A stretch of DNA of 64,000 nucleotides. It comes from Marinobacter daqiaonensis. GTDB taxonomy: Bacteria > Pseudomonadota > Gammaproteobacteria > Pseudomonadales > Oleiphilaceae. The notes beneath the pieces were generated by a model. That model was not told the origin of the DNA and ran no database searches. It was given only the letters and a program-made list of their open reading frames with translations. A program made the translations under genes and the position numbers. Shown here piece after piece: positions 34,861-43,008 of the stretch (positions are counted from its first letter, which is position 1; every line of letters begins with the position of its first letter). The stretch is from assembly GCF_900115285.1 (NCBI RefSeq), contig NZ_FOYW01000001.1:472376-536375 (forward strand), given 5' to 3'.

Positions 34861-35487
34861 GTGAAGGTTAAAACCCGCGATCGCATACTGTCCGCCAGCC
34901 TCGCCCTGTTCAATGAGCTGGGCGAACCCAATGTCACCACCCTGCTGATCTCCGACGAACTGGATATCAGCCCGGGCAATCTCTACTACCACTTCCGCAG
35001 CAAGGGTGACATTGTCGGTGAGCTGTTCGGGCATTACCGGGAAGCGATGGATGATCTGCTGGCGATACCGGATGACGTGGAGGTGAGTCTGGACCAGCTG
35101 GGCTTCTTCCTGCACCTGCTGTTCGAGACCCTGGAGCGGTACCGCTTCCTTTACCACGATCTGGTGAATATCCTCACCCGCTATCCCGAGTTGAAAACCC
35201 CGTTCCGCAGAATTCTCAAACGCAAGGAAGCGGGGTTCCATACGCTCTGCCGCAGTCTGTCACGGCAGAATATGATGAGCCTGGATGACCCGGGTGTGGA
35301 GGCCCTGTGCCAGCAGCTGACTCTGACGGTCTGCTATTGGGAAAGTTACGATTCACTTCGGGACCTGGGTAACCGCAACGGTGTCGACCCCGGCCGGGGC
35401 GTCTACCAGGTGCTGTACCTGCTGATGCCCCACCTGCCCGGCCCGGTCCGGGATGAGCTGGAACTTATCGCCCGGGATTACCAGTAA
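34861..35487 (+). CDS. TetR-family regulator, PhaD-like
   Basis: A 208-residue TetR/AcrR protein. The helix-turn-helix is RILSASLALFNELGEPNVTTLLISDELDISPGNLYYHF at residues 7-44, a close match to PhaD of Pseudomonas polyhydroxyalkanoate clusters. The ligand domain (RYRFLYHDLVNILTRYPEL) also fits. PhaD activates phasin and pha genes in response to a CoA-type intermediate. A phasin gene lies convergent 16 bases away, but no PHA synthase is in the window. GTG at 34861 was chosen because GGAGG is five bases upstream; a GTG two codons earlier would overlap that site. Confidence 0.8.
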   Translation: MKVKTRDRILSASLALFNELGEPNVTTLLISDELDISPGNLYYHFRSKGDIVGELFGHYREAMDDLLAIPDDVEVSLDQLGFFLHLLFETLERYRFLYHDLVNILTRYPELKTPFRRILKRKEAGFHTLCRSLSRQNMMSLDDPGVEALCQQLTLTVCYWESYDSLRDLGNRNGVDPGRGVYQVLYLLMPHLPGPVRDELELIARDYQ

Positions 35488-35503
35488 CCCGCCCCTGATC
35501 TCC

Positions 35504-35968
35504 CTATTCCTCTTCATCCCGACCGGGGTTCCGGACGGGACTTCCCCCAGACGTCTCCCTGAGCTCAGCAAGCTCCCTTTCGACCTCGGCCAGCCTTTGC
35601 TGCAACGCCTCCATCTCCTCCCGGTGGGGGATACCCAGCCGACGCAGGGCGCCGGAAACCCGCTCGTCGAAAAGGGTCTCCAGGCGATCCCAGGTGCCGG
35701 TGGCCCGGTCACGGACGTCCTCGACCCGATGCTCCACGGCCTTGACCCTGCGTCCCACGATACCGCGGGTTTTGGATTCAATCTCCTCGCCCTCCGACAC
35801 CAGGCGCTCGAATAAGCGGCCGGCGTCACCTTCCGCCTTGGTGTAGGCGCCCAGACCGGCCAGCCAGATCTGGCGGGCGGACTCGCGGATCCGGCCAGCC
35901 ATCTGGGAATCTTCTTCACTCTGCTCTGGGGCCGGCTCGACCTGCGGAGGATGCTTCTTGTCGGCCAT
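35504..35968 (-). CDS. PHA granule phasin (PhaI/PhaF N-terminal type)
   Basis: A 154-residue phasin family protein that should coat polyhydroxyalkanoate granules. The conserved region SARQIWLAGLGAYTKAEGDAGRLFERLVSEGEEIE is followed by an amphipathic helix with GRRVKAVEHRVEDVRDRA and a leucine-zipper-like coil REEMEALQQRLAEVERELAELRE that promotes oligomerisation. It lacks the Lys/Ala-rich histone-like tail of PhaF. Upstream GGAAGGCGAACA precedes the ATG. Its head-to-head partner is the PhaD-like regulator. Confidence 0.82.
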   Translation of the reverse strand: MADKKHPPQVEPAPEQSEEDSQMAGRIRESARQIWLAGLGAYTKAEGDAGRLFERLVSEGEEIESKTRGIVGRRVKAVEHRVEDVRDRATGTWDRLETLFDERVSGALRRLGIPHREEMEALQQRLAEVERELAELRETSGGSPVRNPGRDEEE

Positions 35969-36138
35969 TGTTCGCCTTCCTGTTCTGTGATGTTCAAACG
36001 AGAGTTCTCTGGGCTCCAGTGTATTACATCAACCGATCCGATTCCTAAGGCAGTGCCTGAAACAAGCCAATCCATTGCCGTAAACCATAAGAGAGCCGCT
36101 GATATTCAAAAACAGTTTGAAATAACACCCCTGATTCC

Positions 36139-36265
36139 TTGAAGTGTTTAAATTTTGGTCAATACTGAAAGTGACCGACTTCTCCATGACGTCGGTTTGT
36201 CTGGAAGTCTTTCATGGATACTACTCGCACGCCTCTGCCCGGCCACCAGTGCCGGGCCTTTTTTT
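36139..36265 (+). ncRNA. Candidate small RNA with promoter and terminator
   Basis: A sigma-70-like pair, TTGAAG and AATACT 16 bases apart, starts at 36139 and would initiate near 36173. The transcript would hold a hairpin with ACCGAC pairing to GTCGGT around an 11-base loop and end at GCCCGGC / GCCGGGC followed by seven T. That is about 90 bases. No plus-strand gene upstream explains the terminator. Everything here is pattern-based. Confidence 0.35.
36237..36265 (+). terminator. Rho-independent terminator without an annotated upstream gene
   Basis: A seven-bp stem, GCCCGGC with GCCGGGC, loop CACCAGT, then seven T. On the plus strand no gene precedes it for over 700 bases. Confidence 0.75.
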
Positions 36266-36399
36266 GCCCGGAAATACGGTGACGAGCATCTCCCGCTCCG
36301 CCTCCACCGAGAAAATAATCGTTTGGATATAAGCATAGAATCATTTATTATATACCTCCGTTATGAATCGTCGAGTCCAACTGATTTCAGGAGAGCGTC

Positions 36400-36837
36400 A
36401 TGATCCAGATAGCCTGGGAAAGTTTTACCCCCTGGTCCGCCCTGATCGGCGGCCTGGTAATAGGCCTGGCCGCTGCACTGTTTGTCCTTCTCAACGGTCG
36501 CATTGCCGGCATCAGCGGTATTCTCGGTGGCCTTTTGACACCGGTGAGAAGCGATATCGGCTGGCGGGTCGCCTTTCTGGCGGGCATGATCCTGGCACCG
36601 GCAATCTGGGTGGCCTTTGCGCCGATGCCGGCCATCGAGGTAAACGCGAGCTATCCGGTCATCATTGTTGCCGGTCTGCTGGTGGGTGTCGGGACCCGAT
36701 ACGGTTCCGGTTGTACCAGCGGGCATGGCGTCTGCGGCTTGTCACGGTTTTCCCTGCGCTCGCTGCTGGCGACGCTGACCTTCATGGTGGCGGGTTTCGT
36801 CACCGTGTTCCTGATTCGCCATGCCTTCGGCGGCTGA
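36400..36837 (+). CDS. YeeE/YedE family sulfur-compound transporter component A
   Basis: A 145-residue membrane protein of the YeeE/YedE (TsuA-like) family with four helices. The signature GVGTRYGSGCTSGHGVCGLSR carries conserved Cys residues thought to handle thiosulfate or sulfane sulfur. It is a half-size unit that works with the adjacent second half. The start follows CAGGAG. Upstream lies an AT-rich inverted repeat. A sulfur-transferase-like protein follows the pair, so the operon likely serves sulfide or sulfane-sulfur handling. Confidence 0.88.
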   Translation: MIQIAWESFTPWSALIGGLVIGLAAALFVLLNGRIAGISGILGGLLTPVRSDIGWRVAFLAGMILAPAIWVAFAPMPAIEVNASYPVIIVAGLLVGVGTRYGSGCTSGHGVCGLSRFSLRSLLATLTFMVAGFVTVFLIRHAFGG

Positions 36838-36862
36838 ACCCACACAACAGGGCGATACTGCA

Positions 36863-37294
36863 ATGAAATACACGATAACTTCCTTTTTCGCCGGCCTGAT
36901 ATTCGGCTTCGGCCTGCTGATTTCGGGGATGGCGAATCCTGAAAAAGTACTTGGCTTCCTGGATATCGCCGGTGCCTGGGACCCATCCCTGGCGCTGGTT
37001 ATGGTGGGAGCTATTGCCGTTGGTGTGGTCGCTTTTGCCATAGCGCGCCGTCGTCACCTATCCTTTCTGGGTTTCGATATGCGACTTCCCAAGGCGGACG
37101 AGATTACCACGCGGCTGCTGGTAGGCAGCATGCTGTTCGGAGCTGGCTGGGGTCTGGCGGGCTTCTGCCCGGGGCCGGGGCTCGTCGCCCTGGGGGCCGG
37201 CGAAACCAAGGCGGTCGTCTTTGTGGCTGCCATGGTTGCGGGCATGGCCCTTTTCCAGCTGCTGGAACGTCGTCACGCTGCTGTCAGCGCGTAA
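36863..37294 (+). CDS. YeeE/YedE family (DUF6691) sulfur-compound transporter component B
   Basis: A 143-residue partner with four membrane helices. GLLISGMANPEKVLGFLDI and the Cys-bearing GAGWGLAGFCPGPGLVALG are typical of the second half of split YeeE/YedE transporters. The ATG at 36863 has AGGGCGA upstream; the frame's earlier ATG at 36821 lies inside the preceding gene and adds only a polar leader. It is 25 bases from component A, so they are one operon. Confidence 0.88.
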   Translation: MKYTITSFFAGLIFGFGLLISGMANPEKVLGFLDIAGAWDPSLALVMVGAIAVGVVAFAIARRRHLSFLGFDMRLPKADEITTRLLVGSMLFGAGWGLAGFCPGPGLVALGAGETKAVVFVAAMVAGMALFQLLERRHAAVSA

Positions 37295-37381
37295 CGGACC
37301 GGGGCGCCCGGCAGGCTGTGTTAACCCGCGGTTTTCTGTAGAATTTGAAAATCGCAGATCACTCGGACCAAAGGGCTCCCC

Positions 37382-37816
37382 ATGGATATTCGCAAGATCG
37401 ACGACGACCTCTCTGTTGCTCCCCAGATCCAGCCGGAGGAGGTCGCCGAACTGGCAAGGCTCGGCTTCAGAACCCTTATTGCCAATCGGCCGGACCGGGA
37501 AGAACCCGGGCAGCCGCCAATGGCGGATCTGGAAGCTGCCGCCAGGGAACATGGCCTCCACTGGGTCTACCTCCCCGTGGAATCCGGCAACATTACCGAT
37601 CAGGACATCGACGCCTTCGACCCGGTCTTTGAGGAGGCCGAGAAACCCGTGCTGGCGTTCTGCCGCTCCGGCACCCGCTGCAGTGTGCTCTGGGCCCTGA
37701 GCTCGGCCCGGCGTATGCCTCTGGAGCCGATCATCCAGCGCGCCGGCCAGGCCGGTTACGATCTCCGTGGCCTCATTCCCCGCCTTCAGCAGCAGGCGGC
37801 CAACCGCAAGGACTGA
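37382..37816 (+). CDS. TIGR01244-type sulfur transferase / phosphatase-like (Blh N-domain)
   Basis: A 144-residue protein with the tyrosine-phosphatase-like fold found in Blh and related sulfur proteins. MDIRKIDDDLSVAPQIQPEEV and FRTLIANRPDREEP open it, and the active-site loop reads FCRSGTRCSVLWAL with C94 and R99. The family is linked to persulfide metabolism together with ETHE1 dioxygenase, YeeE/YedE and BigR regulators. It lies 87 bases after the transporter pair on the same strand. No BigR-type regulator is visible here. Confidence 0.85.
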   Translation: MDIRKIDDDLSVAPQIQPEEVAELARLGFRTLIANRPDREEPGQPPMADLEAAAREHGLHWVYLPVESGNITDQDIDAFDPVFEEAEKPVLAFCRSGTRCSVLWALSSARRMPLEPIIQRAGQAGYDLRGLIPRLQQQAANRKD

Positions 37817-37895
37817 TCCCGAAACCCGTAGCGACCGTACTCCAGGTGCTCAGACCGCATCGCTTCCATTGACCGTTTCGAGGATCAGCAGCCCC

Positions 37896-38993
37896 ATGAA
37901 TTACAAGGGTGAGGACAGTTTTCGCCACGACCAGCCGGCAAGGCTGGGCATTCTGGTCACCAATCTGGGCACTCCCGATGCGCCCACCAAAAGCGCCCTT
38001 GGCCGCTACCTTGGGGAGTTTCTCTGGGACCCCCGGGTTGTGGAGGTGCCACGTCCTCTGTGGTGGCTGATTCTCCACGGCGTCATTCTGCGGATTCGCC
38101 CCTCCCGCTCGGCAAAGGCCTACAAGTCTGTGTGGCAGCCCGGCGGCTCGCCCCTGCTGACCCACACGGCGGACCAGTGCGAAGGCATTCGCGCGGCCCT
38201 GCAGCAAAAATACGGCGATAACGTGGTGGTGGGCTTCGCCATGCGCTATGGCAACCCTTCGATTCCCAGCGTGATCGATGAGATGAGTCGTCAGGGCATG
38301 CGGCAACTGCTCGTGCTGCCTCTTTATCCCCAGTATTCCGCATCCACCAGCGCCTCCACCTTTGACGCCGTCTCGGCCGACTTCCGCCGCCGCCGCTGGC
38401 TGCCGGACTTTCGCTTCATCAGCCATTACCATGACTTCCCTCCCTATATCGAAGCCATGGCAAGCCACATCGAAAGGCACTGGGCGGAGCATGGCAGGCA
38501 CCAGAAACTGGTTCTCTCCTATCACGGCGTGCCCAAGAAATACCTGCTGCGGGGCGACCCCTATCACTGCGAATGTCACAAGACATCACGCCTGCTGGCG
38601 GAACGGCTTGGCCTCGGGGCCGATGACTACATGACCACCTTCCAGTCAAGGTTCGGCCGCGAGGAATGGCTCCGGCCCTACACGGACGAAACCCTCAAGG
38701 GACTCCCGGACCAGGGCGTGAGTTCAATCGACGTATTCTGCCCGGGGTTTGCCGCTGACTGCCTGGAAACCATAGAGGAGATCAACGAGGAAAACCGGGA
38801 GTACTTCCTCGAAGCCGGCGGGTCCGCGTTTCACTATATTCCGGCACTGAACGCCACCAGGGGGCACATTGACGCTCTGGTGGCCCTGATCGAAAAGAAC
38901 CTGCAAGGCTGGGACCTGCCATCGAATGAGCCTTCCAGACTGACGAGGCGCCAGGAGCGGGCGGAAGAGGTCAGAGAGGACCTTGGATGGTAG
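37896..38993 (+). CDS. hemH: Ferrochelatase
   Basis: Inserts ferrous iron into protoporphyrin IX, the last step of haem synthesis. The 365 residues show [14 protein letters not shown] at the N-terminus, the conserved [28 protein letters not shown], and [11 protein letters not shown] with the catalytic His. [14 protein letters not shown] and the closing [17 protein letters not shown] match as well. The frame is open further upstream, but the ATG at 37896 starts the family domain. Haem made here would feed the bd oxidase and siroheme-independent haem enzymes. Confidence 0.95.
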   Translation: MNYKGEDSFRHDQPARLGILVTNLGTPDAPTKSALGRYLGEFLWDPRVVEVPRPLWWLILHGVILRIRPSRSAKAYKSVWQPGGSPLLTHTADQCEGIRAALQQKYGDNVVVGFAMRYGNPSIPSVIDEMSRQGMRQLLVLPLYPQYSASTSASTFDAVSADFRRRRWLPDFRFISHYHDFPPYIEAMASHIERHWAEHGRHQKLVLSYHGVPKKYLLRGDPYHCECHKTSRLLAERLGLGADDYMTTFQSRFGREEWLRPYTDETLKGLPDQGVSSIDVFCPGFAADCLETIEEINEENREYFLEAGGSAFHYIPALNATRGHIDALVALIEKNLQGWDLPSNEPSRLTRRQERAEEVREDLGW

Positions 38994-39039
38994 ACTGGAG
39001 CGAGCACGCCAGTACAGCGATCAGCACCGGATACCCGAT

Positions 39040-39783
39040 ATGAAACTGAACTGCGACCTCGGCGAGAGTTTCGGCGCCTGGACCATGGGACAGGATGAGC
39101 AGGTCATGCCGTATATTGACATGGCCAACATCGCCTGCGGCTTCCACGCCTCGGACCCGTCCATCATGACCCGCACCGTATCCCTGGCGCTCAGTCACGG
39201 TGTCCAGATCGGTGCCCACCCCTCCTATCAGGATCTGGCCGGTTTCGGCCGGCGCTCCATTCACCATACCGCTGATGAAATCCGGGGGCTGCTCTGGTAT
39301 CAGACCGGGGCGCTGGAAGGCATCTGCCGGGCCCAGGGCACAACGGTGGAGTATGTGAAACCCCATGGCGCGCTCAACAACGACATGATGCGCTCCCCTG
39401 ACATCCTCACGGCGGTAATGGAAGGCGTCGCGGCGTATCGCTCCGGACTGCCGCTGATGATTCCAGCCACACTGGATGCGGAGCATCATCGGGAGCTGGC
39501 GAAGCGGGTTGGCCTGCCCCTGATATTTGAAGCCTTTGCCGACCGGGCCTACGACGACCAGGGCCTGCTGGTATCCCGGATTGAGACCGGCGCGGTCCAT
39601 GACGATCCGCAGGTCATTGTGGAACAGGCCCTGTCCCTTGCCAACCGCGGTGGCATTCGCAGCGTCAGCGGCAAGTGGCTTGCCCTGCCAGCCCAGAGCC
39701 TCTGTGTCCACGGAGATAACGGCCACGCCCTCGCGGCGACCCGGGCCATACGATCGGCCCTGAGCGGCCAGGTCAACGGCTAG
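39040..39783 (+). CDS. pxpA: 5-oxoprolinase subunit PxpA
   Basis: LamB/YcsF-family subunit of the ATP-dependent 5-oxoprolinase PxpABC, which opens pyroglutamate to glutamate. The 247 residues begin [21 protein letters not shown] and contain [25 protein letters not shown] and [12 protein letters not shown], all hallmark metal/substrate-site stretches. The ATG at 39040 was chosen because it starts this conserved N-terminus; the frame opens earlier with a TTG within hemH. Only seven bases separate it from pxpB. Confidence 0.94.
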   Translation: MKLNCDLGESFGAWTMGQDEQVMPYIDMANIACGFHASDPSIMTRTVSLALSHGVQIGAHPSYQDLAGFGRRSIHHTADEIRGLLWYQTGALEGICRAQGTTVEYVKPHGALNNDMMRSPDILTAVMEGVAAYRSGLPLMIPATLDAEHHRELAKRVGLPLIFEAFADRAYDDQGLLVSRIETGAVHDDPQVIVEQALSLANRGGIRSVSGKWLALPAQSLCVHGDNGHALAATRAIRSALSGQVNG

Positions 39784-39790
39784 CCAGACT

Positions 39791-40492
39791 GTGGATATTC
39801 GCCCCCTGTCCGAATGCTCGATCGTGGTGGTGTGGGGGAACGAGATCGACCCGGCGCTCACCCCCGCCATTGCAGGCGCCGTTGCCCGTATCCGCAGCAG
39901 TCTGGCTGAACTGGTAACCGATGTGGTTCCGTCCTACACGACAGTTACGGTTTACTACGACCCTGTCCGAATCGACTTCCGTAGATTTATCATAATGCTA
40001 CGGCCTCTTCTTGAAGAAAACTCTGGAAACCACGAGCCACCGCCGGGTCGTCGCATCGAGCTGCCCGTCTGGTATCATCCGGATGCCGGACCGGACCTGC
40101 CTGCCCTCGCCCGCGCCTGCGGGTTGAGCATTGACGACGTTATCGAACGCCATACCACCGCGACCTACCAGGTCTACGCCCTCGGCTTCAGCCCCGGCTT
40201 CGGCTTCCTGGGCCAGGTGGACCCAACCATAGCCAGGCCACGCCTGGAAAGCCCCCGGGTACGGGTCCCCGCTGGCAGTGTCGGCATTGCAGGCCGGCAG
40301 ACGGCAGTGTACCCGTCGGCCTCCCCGGGCGGCTGGCAGCTGATTGGCCGCTGCCCGGTCAGGCTGTTCGATGAGCAGAACCTTGCCCTGTTATCGGTGG
40401 GCGACCAGGTCACTTTCCGCCCGGTGGACCGCCAGGCCTTCCTGGAACTCGGTGGTGACGCGCTGGAAGCGGCCGATAGGGGTGCCGGGTGA
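39791..40492 (+). CDS. pxpB: 5-oxoprolinase subunit PxpB
   Basis: A 233-residue allophanate-hydrolase-subunit-1 (KipI-like) protein. Landmarks: VTVYYDPVRIDF, IELPVWYHPDAGPDLPALA, and GFSPGFGFLGQVDP followed by PRVRVPAGSVGIAGRQTAVYP. It forms the complex with PxpC that phosphorylates 5-oxoproline. The start is GTG. The stop overlaps the pxpC start by four bases. Confidence 0.93.
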   Translation: MDIRPLSECSIVVVWGNEIDPALTPAIAGAVARIRSSLAELVTDVVPSYTTVTVYYDPVRIDFRRFIIMLRPLLEENSGNHEPPPGRRIELPVWYHPDAGPDLPALARACGLSIDDVIERHTTATYQVYALGFSPGFGFLGQVDPTIARPRLESPRVRVPAGSVGIAGRQTAVYPSASPGGWQLIGRCPVRLFDEQNLALLSVGDQVTFRPVDRQAFLELGGDALEAADRGAG

Positions 40493-41442
40493 CCGGGCTC
40501 TGGGTTGACAACCCCGGTCCCCGCGCCACGGTCCAGGACCTGGGCCGGCATGGGTACCAGCATCACGGGCTGTCACCGGGAGGCGCTGCAGACCTGCATG
40601 CCTTCCGCTGGGCCAACCGCCTGCTGGACAACGGCCCCGGGGATGCCTGCCTGGAAATCACCCTGGGCGGTTTCACAGCGACGGCCGAGGCGACCCTGAG
40701 GGTTTCATTGACCGGCGCGGACTGCAACGCCCGCGTCAACGGGACGGCCGTCGCCAACTGGCGGACCTTCCTGTTGAAAAAGGGCGACCGCATACAGCTG
40801 GGAGTCCCCGCCACGGGACTTCTGACCTACCTGGGGGTGACCGGCGGCTGGCGGACCCGCAGCTTCTGCGGCAGCCGCTCGGTGGTGGCCCGGGAAGGAC
40901 TGGCCGGGCTTTCGCCCGTCAAAGCCGGCTCGCGGCTACCCGCTGACCTGCCGGAACGGGCCCGGCTCCCTGATCGCCAGTTGCCACACCACCTGCAAAA
41001 ACACTATGGCATGGCGCCCTGTCTGAAGGTCATGCCGGCCCTGTCACCAGAAGGACTTGATCCAGGCGATCCTGTGCGGTTTATCCACTCGTCCTACCGG
41101 ATCGGCCGGCAGTCGGACCGGATGGGCTACCGCCTTGAGGGCCCGGCGCTCCAGTCTGACGGTGGGGTGGTCTCCCGCGGCGTGTCCTGCGGCACCATCC
41201 AGGTCCCGGGCGATGGAAAGCCGATGATCCTGATGAACGACCGCCAGACCATCGGTGGATATCCCGTGCTCGGAACCGTTCCGGTTCTTGATTGCAGCCG
41301 TCTCGCCCAGTGCCGGCCAGGCCAGTCTGTCAGCTTCCAGTGGGCGGATGTCGCCGACTGCCAGGCGGAGCGGCAACTCTTTGAGAGGCTTCTGACCCGG
41401 ACCACCTGGGATAAACACGGCAACTGCCTGAACCAGTCCTGA
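40489..41442 (+). CDS. pxpC: 5-oxoprolinase subunit PxpC
   Basis: A 317-residue allophanate-hydrolase-subunit-2 (KipA-like) protein that completes PxpABC. It shows TVQDLGRHGYQHHGLSPGGAADLHAFRWANRLL near the N-terminus and SDRMGYRLEGPAL plus GTIQVPGDGKPMILMNDRQTIGGYPVL later, all typical. A GTG start overlaps pxpB. The operon ends here, and tRNA-Ser follows 88 bases on with its own promoter. Confidence 0.94.
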   Translation: MTGLWVDNPGPRATVQDLGRHGYQHHGLSPGGAADLHAFRWANRLLDNGPGDACLEITLGGFTATAEATLRVSLTGADCNARVNGTAVANWRTFLLKKGDRIQLGVPATGLLTYLGVTGGWRTRSFCGSRSVVAREGLAGLSPVKAGSRLPADLPERARLPDRQLPHHLQKHYGMAPCLKVMPALSPEGLDPGDPVRFIHSSYRIGRQSDRMGYRLEGPALQSDGGVVSRGVSCGTIQVPGDGKPMILMNDRQTIGGYPVLGTVPVLDCSRLAQCRPGQSVSFQWADVADCQAERQLFERLLTRTTWDKHGNCLNQS

Positions 41443-41463
41443 AAATCCATGGAATACGGGGCG

Positions 41464-41491
41464 TTGACACGACTATCGATTCCGGTATCAT
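41464..41491 (+). promoter_or_regulatory. Sigma-70 promoter of tRNA-Ser
   Basis: A perfect TTGACA is followed after 16 bases by TATCAT, about 40 bases before the tRNA. Transcription would begin just ahead of the mature 5' end. Confidence 0.7.
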
Positions 41492-41530
41492 GCTCGTCGC
41501 TGTCGCAATGACGGCATAATTTGGATAAAC

Positions 41531-41621
41531 GGTGGGCTGGCAGAGTGGCTGAATGCAGCGGTCTTGAAAACCGCCGAAGGTTAATAGCCTTCCCGGGGTT
41601 CGAATCCCTGGCCCACCGCCA
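41531..41621 (+). tRNA. tRNA-Ser (anticodon UGA)
   Basis: A 91-base class II tRNA with acceptor GGTGGGC paired to GCCCACC, anticodon loop CTTGAAA (UGA), a long variable arm and T-arm GGTTCGAATCC. G73 and an encoded CCA fit serine identity. A T tract follows. Confidence 0.96.
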
Positions 41622-41645
41622 TTTTTTTCCAATCTTTCCCAATTT

Positions 41646-42221
41646 CTATCCCCGTTCGTACTTCAGCACTCTTTTCACTGCACCCAGATAGAGCCTGACG
41701 GCGGTCCTGTCGGCCTCCGGTACTTTTGTCACCTTGGCCAGCAGTGCGGCGCTGTGACTCAACATATTCCGCATACTCGCTTTCTGTTCGGCCGAGAAAT
41801 TCGGGTTATTGGCCAGATCTGCGCTTATGTGGGGGATTTCCGCCTCCAGCGTGGGTGCCGTATCACCCATTTCCAGACTCATGACTGCCAGCATCACCCG
41901 GTCGCCAACACTGGACCAGGTATCGACATCGGCGAAACCATGCTCCTCAACGAGCCGCTCCAGGACGTCATGGGCGTCATGGCCCACCAGGAGCGCCACC
42001 GTATCCGAGACCAGCACCGACACCGGGGTGTCCTTCTGTTTCATCCCCTGATCCCATGCCTCGTCCAGCGCGTGGAGATAGGTGTCACTGGTCTGTAATG
42101 CCTCCATCACCGCCACGAACCGCTTGACCTGCCCTTCGCTGAGGGGCGAGGACCATGCCTGCGCCGCCACCAGGAATCCCGCCAGGAAAAATACCAGTAT
42201 CCCCGAGTATGCCCTTGTCAC
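41646..42221 (-). CDS. Exported protein of unknown function
   Basis: A 191-residue protein with a signal peptide (core GILVFFLAGFLVAAQAWS, cut near residue 24). The mature part is predicted almost wholly helical and acidic, with SEGQVKRFVAVMEAL, DTVALLVGHDAHDVLERLVEEHGF and SMRNMLSHSAALLAKVTKV. No family is recognised, and there is no lipobox. The start is GTG with GGGAGG eight bases before it. It is convergent with tRNA-Ser and divergent from the GNAT gene across 160 bases. Confidence 0.72.
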   Translation of the reverse strand: MTRAYSGILVFFLAGFLVAAQAWSSPLSEGQVKRFVAVMEALQTSDTYLHALDEAWDQGMKQKDTPVSVLVSDTVALLVGHDAHDVLERLVEEHGFADVDTWSSVGDRVMLAVMSLEMGDTAPTLEAEIPHISADLANNPNFSAEQKASMRNMLSHSAALLAKVTKVPEADRTAVRLYLGAVKRVLKYERG

Positions 42222-42381
42222 TGTGACCGCCTCCCATTCAGTCTACCGATGACCGCCTATCATGATCCCTGGCTCCCGCCGGGACAAGGCTGTCGCTTTC
42301 CCGCCGAACCCGTGTCACAAAATGGTCTTTCCCGTCAGGCGCCGCCACAGGACACTGTTCCGCCAGAGACAGGAGCTCACT

Positions 42382-42984
42382 ATGACATGTCACTTCACCT
42401 GGATAGATTCCCCATTGCCCGTGGATGCCCTCGGCGGTGCCCTGTGGCGCCTCCTGGGAGCCACGGCAGGGGAAGACGCCATTCTCGGCATTGATGATCA
42501 GCACGACAGCAAGGCGCAGGAAGCCCTTCTGCGCCAACTGAAACAGACGCTGGCCGGCGGTGGTCACCTGCTGATCGGCAGCGTTCATGGGCGGCTGGTG
42601 GTTGCCTGCGTGCTCAAGCCCCAGTCCTTGCCCACGACCTGCCACCTTGCGGAATTGCAGAAGGGTGTTATCGCACCCGAGTACCGGGGCCAGGGTCTGC
42701 TGCCTGCCGCCCTGCGCCAGATCACCGAAAAAGCCCGCCAGCTGGGAGTCAGTCGGCTTTTGCTGGACGTCAGGGCGGGCTCCCTGCCTCACCGGCTCTG
42801 GCAGCACTGGGGCTTCAGGACGTTTGGCGTGCTGGAGGACTATGCCCGTCACAACGGTGAGGTATTTGCCGGCCACTTCATGCAGCAGAGCGTCGACGAC
42901 CTCGCCATCCGGGTTGCCCGTCGCCTGAACAAAAGCCGTTACCCAAAGGACACCGGGGCCACGACGGCCTCATCGGATCAATGA
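42382..42984 (+). CDS. GNAT-family N-acetyltransferase
   Basis: A 200-residue GCN5-related acyltransferase. The acetyl-CoA motif A is LQKGVIAPEYRGQGLLPAALRQI near residues 94-116, with the RGQG loop clear, and HRLWQHWGFRTFGVLEDY is the typical C-terminal strand and Tyr region. The frame runs back 120 bases, but GGAG six bases before the ATG at 42382 favours the inner start. It appears to be the first gene of a five-gene operon with the diiron enzyme. Substrate unknown. Confidence 0.83.
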   Translation: MTCHFTWIDSPLPVDALGGALWRLLGATAGEDAILGIDDQHDSKAQEALLRQLKQTLAGGGHLLIGSVHGRLVVACVLKPQSLPTTCHLAELQKGVIAPEYRGQGLLPAALRQITEKARQLGVSRLLLDVRAGSLPHRLWQHWGFRTFGVLEDYARHNGEVFAGHFMQQSVDDLAIRVARRLNKSRYPKDTGATTASSDQ

Positions 42985-43008
42985 CCACAATCTCCAAGGA
43001 ACCGAGAT

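Larger units (their letters stand above)
35969..36399. other. Intergenic region with candidate RNA and AT-rich control element
   Basis: The 430-base gap carries the phasin promoter on the left, then a possible small RNA that ends at a good terminator (36237-36265), then an AT-rich inverted repeat (ATATAA at 36327 with TTATAT at 36348) just ahead of the YeeE gene. Short frames in it have no ribosome sites. Confidence 0.55.

Noticed and set aside
36144-36344. Several 60-80-codon ORFs upstream of the YeeE gene
   Set aside because: They overlap each other on both strands, contain a terminator hairpin, and lack start signals.
41531-42240. tRNA-Ser as an integration site for a mobile island
   Set aside because: No integrase and no direct repeat of the tRNA 3' end was seen within the window.
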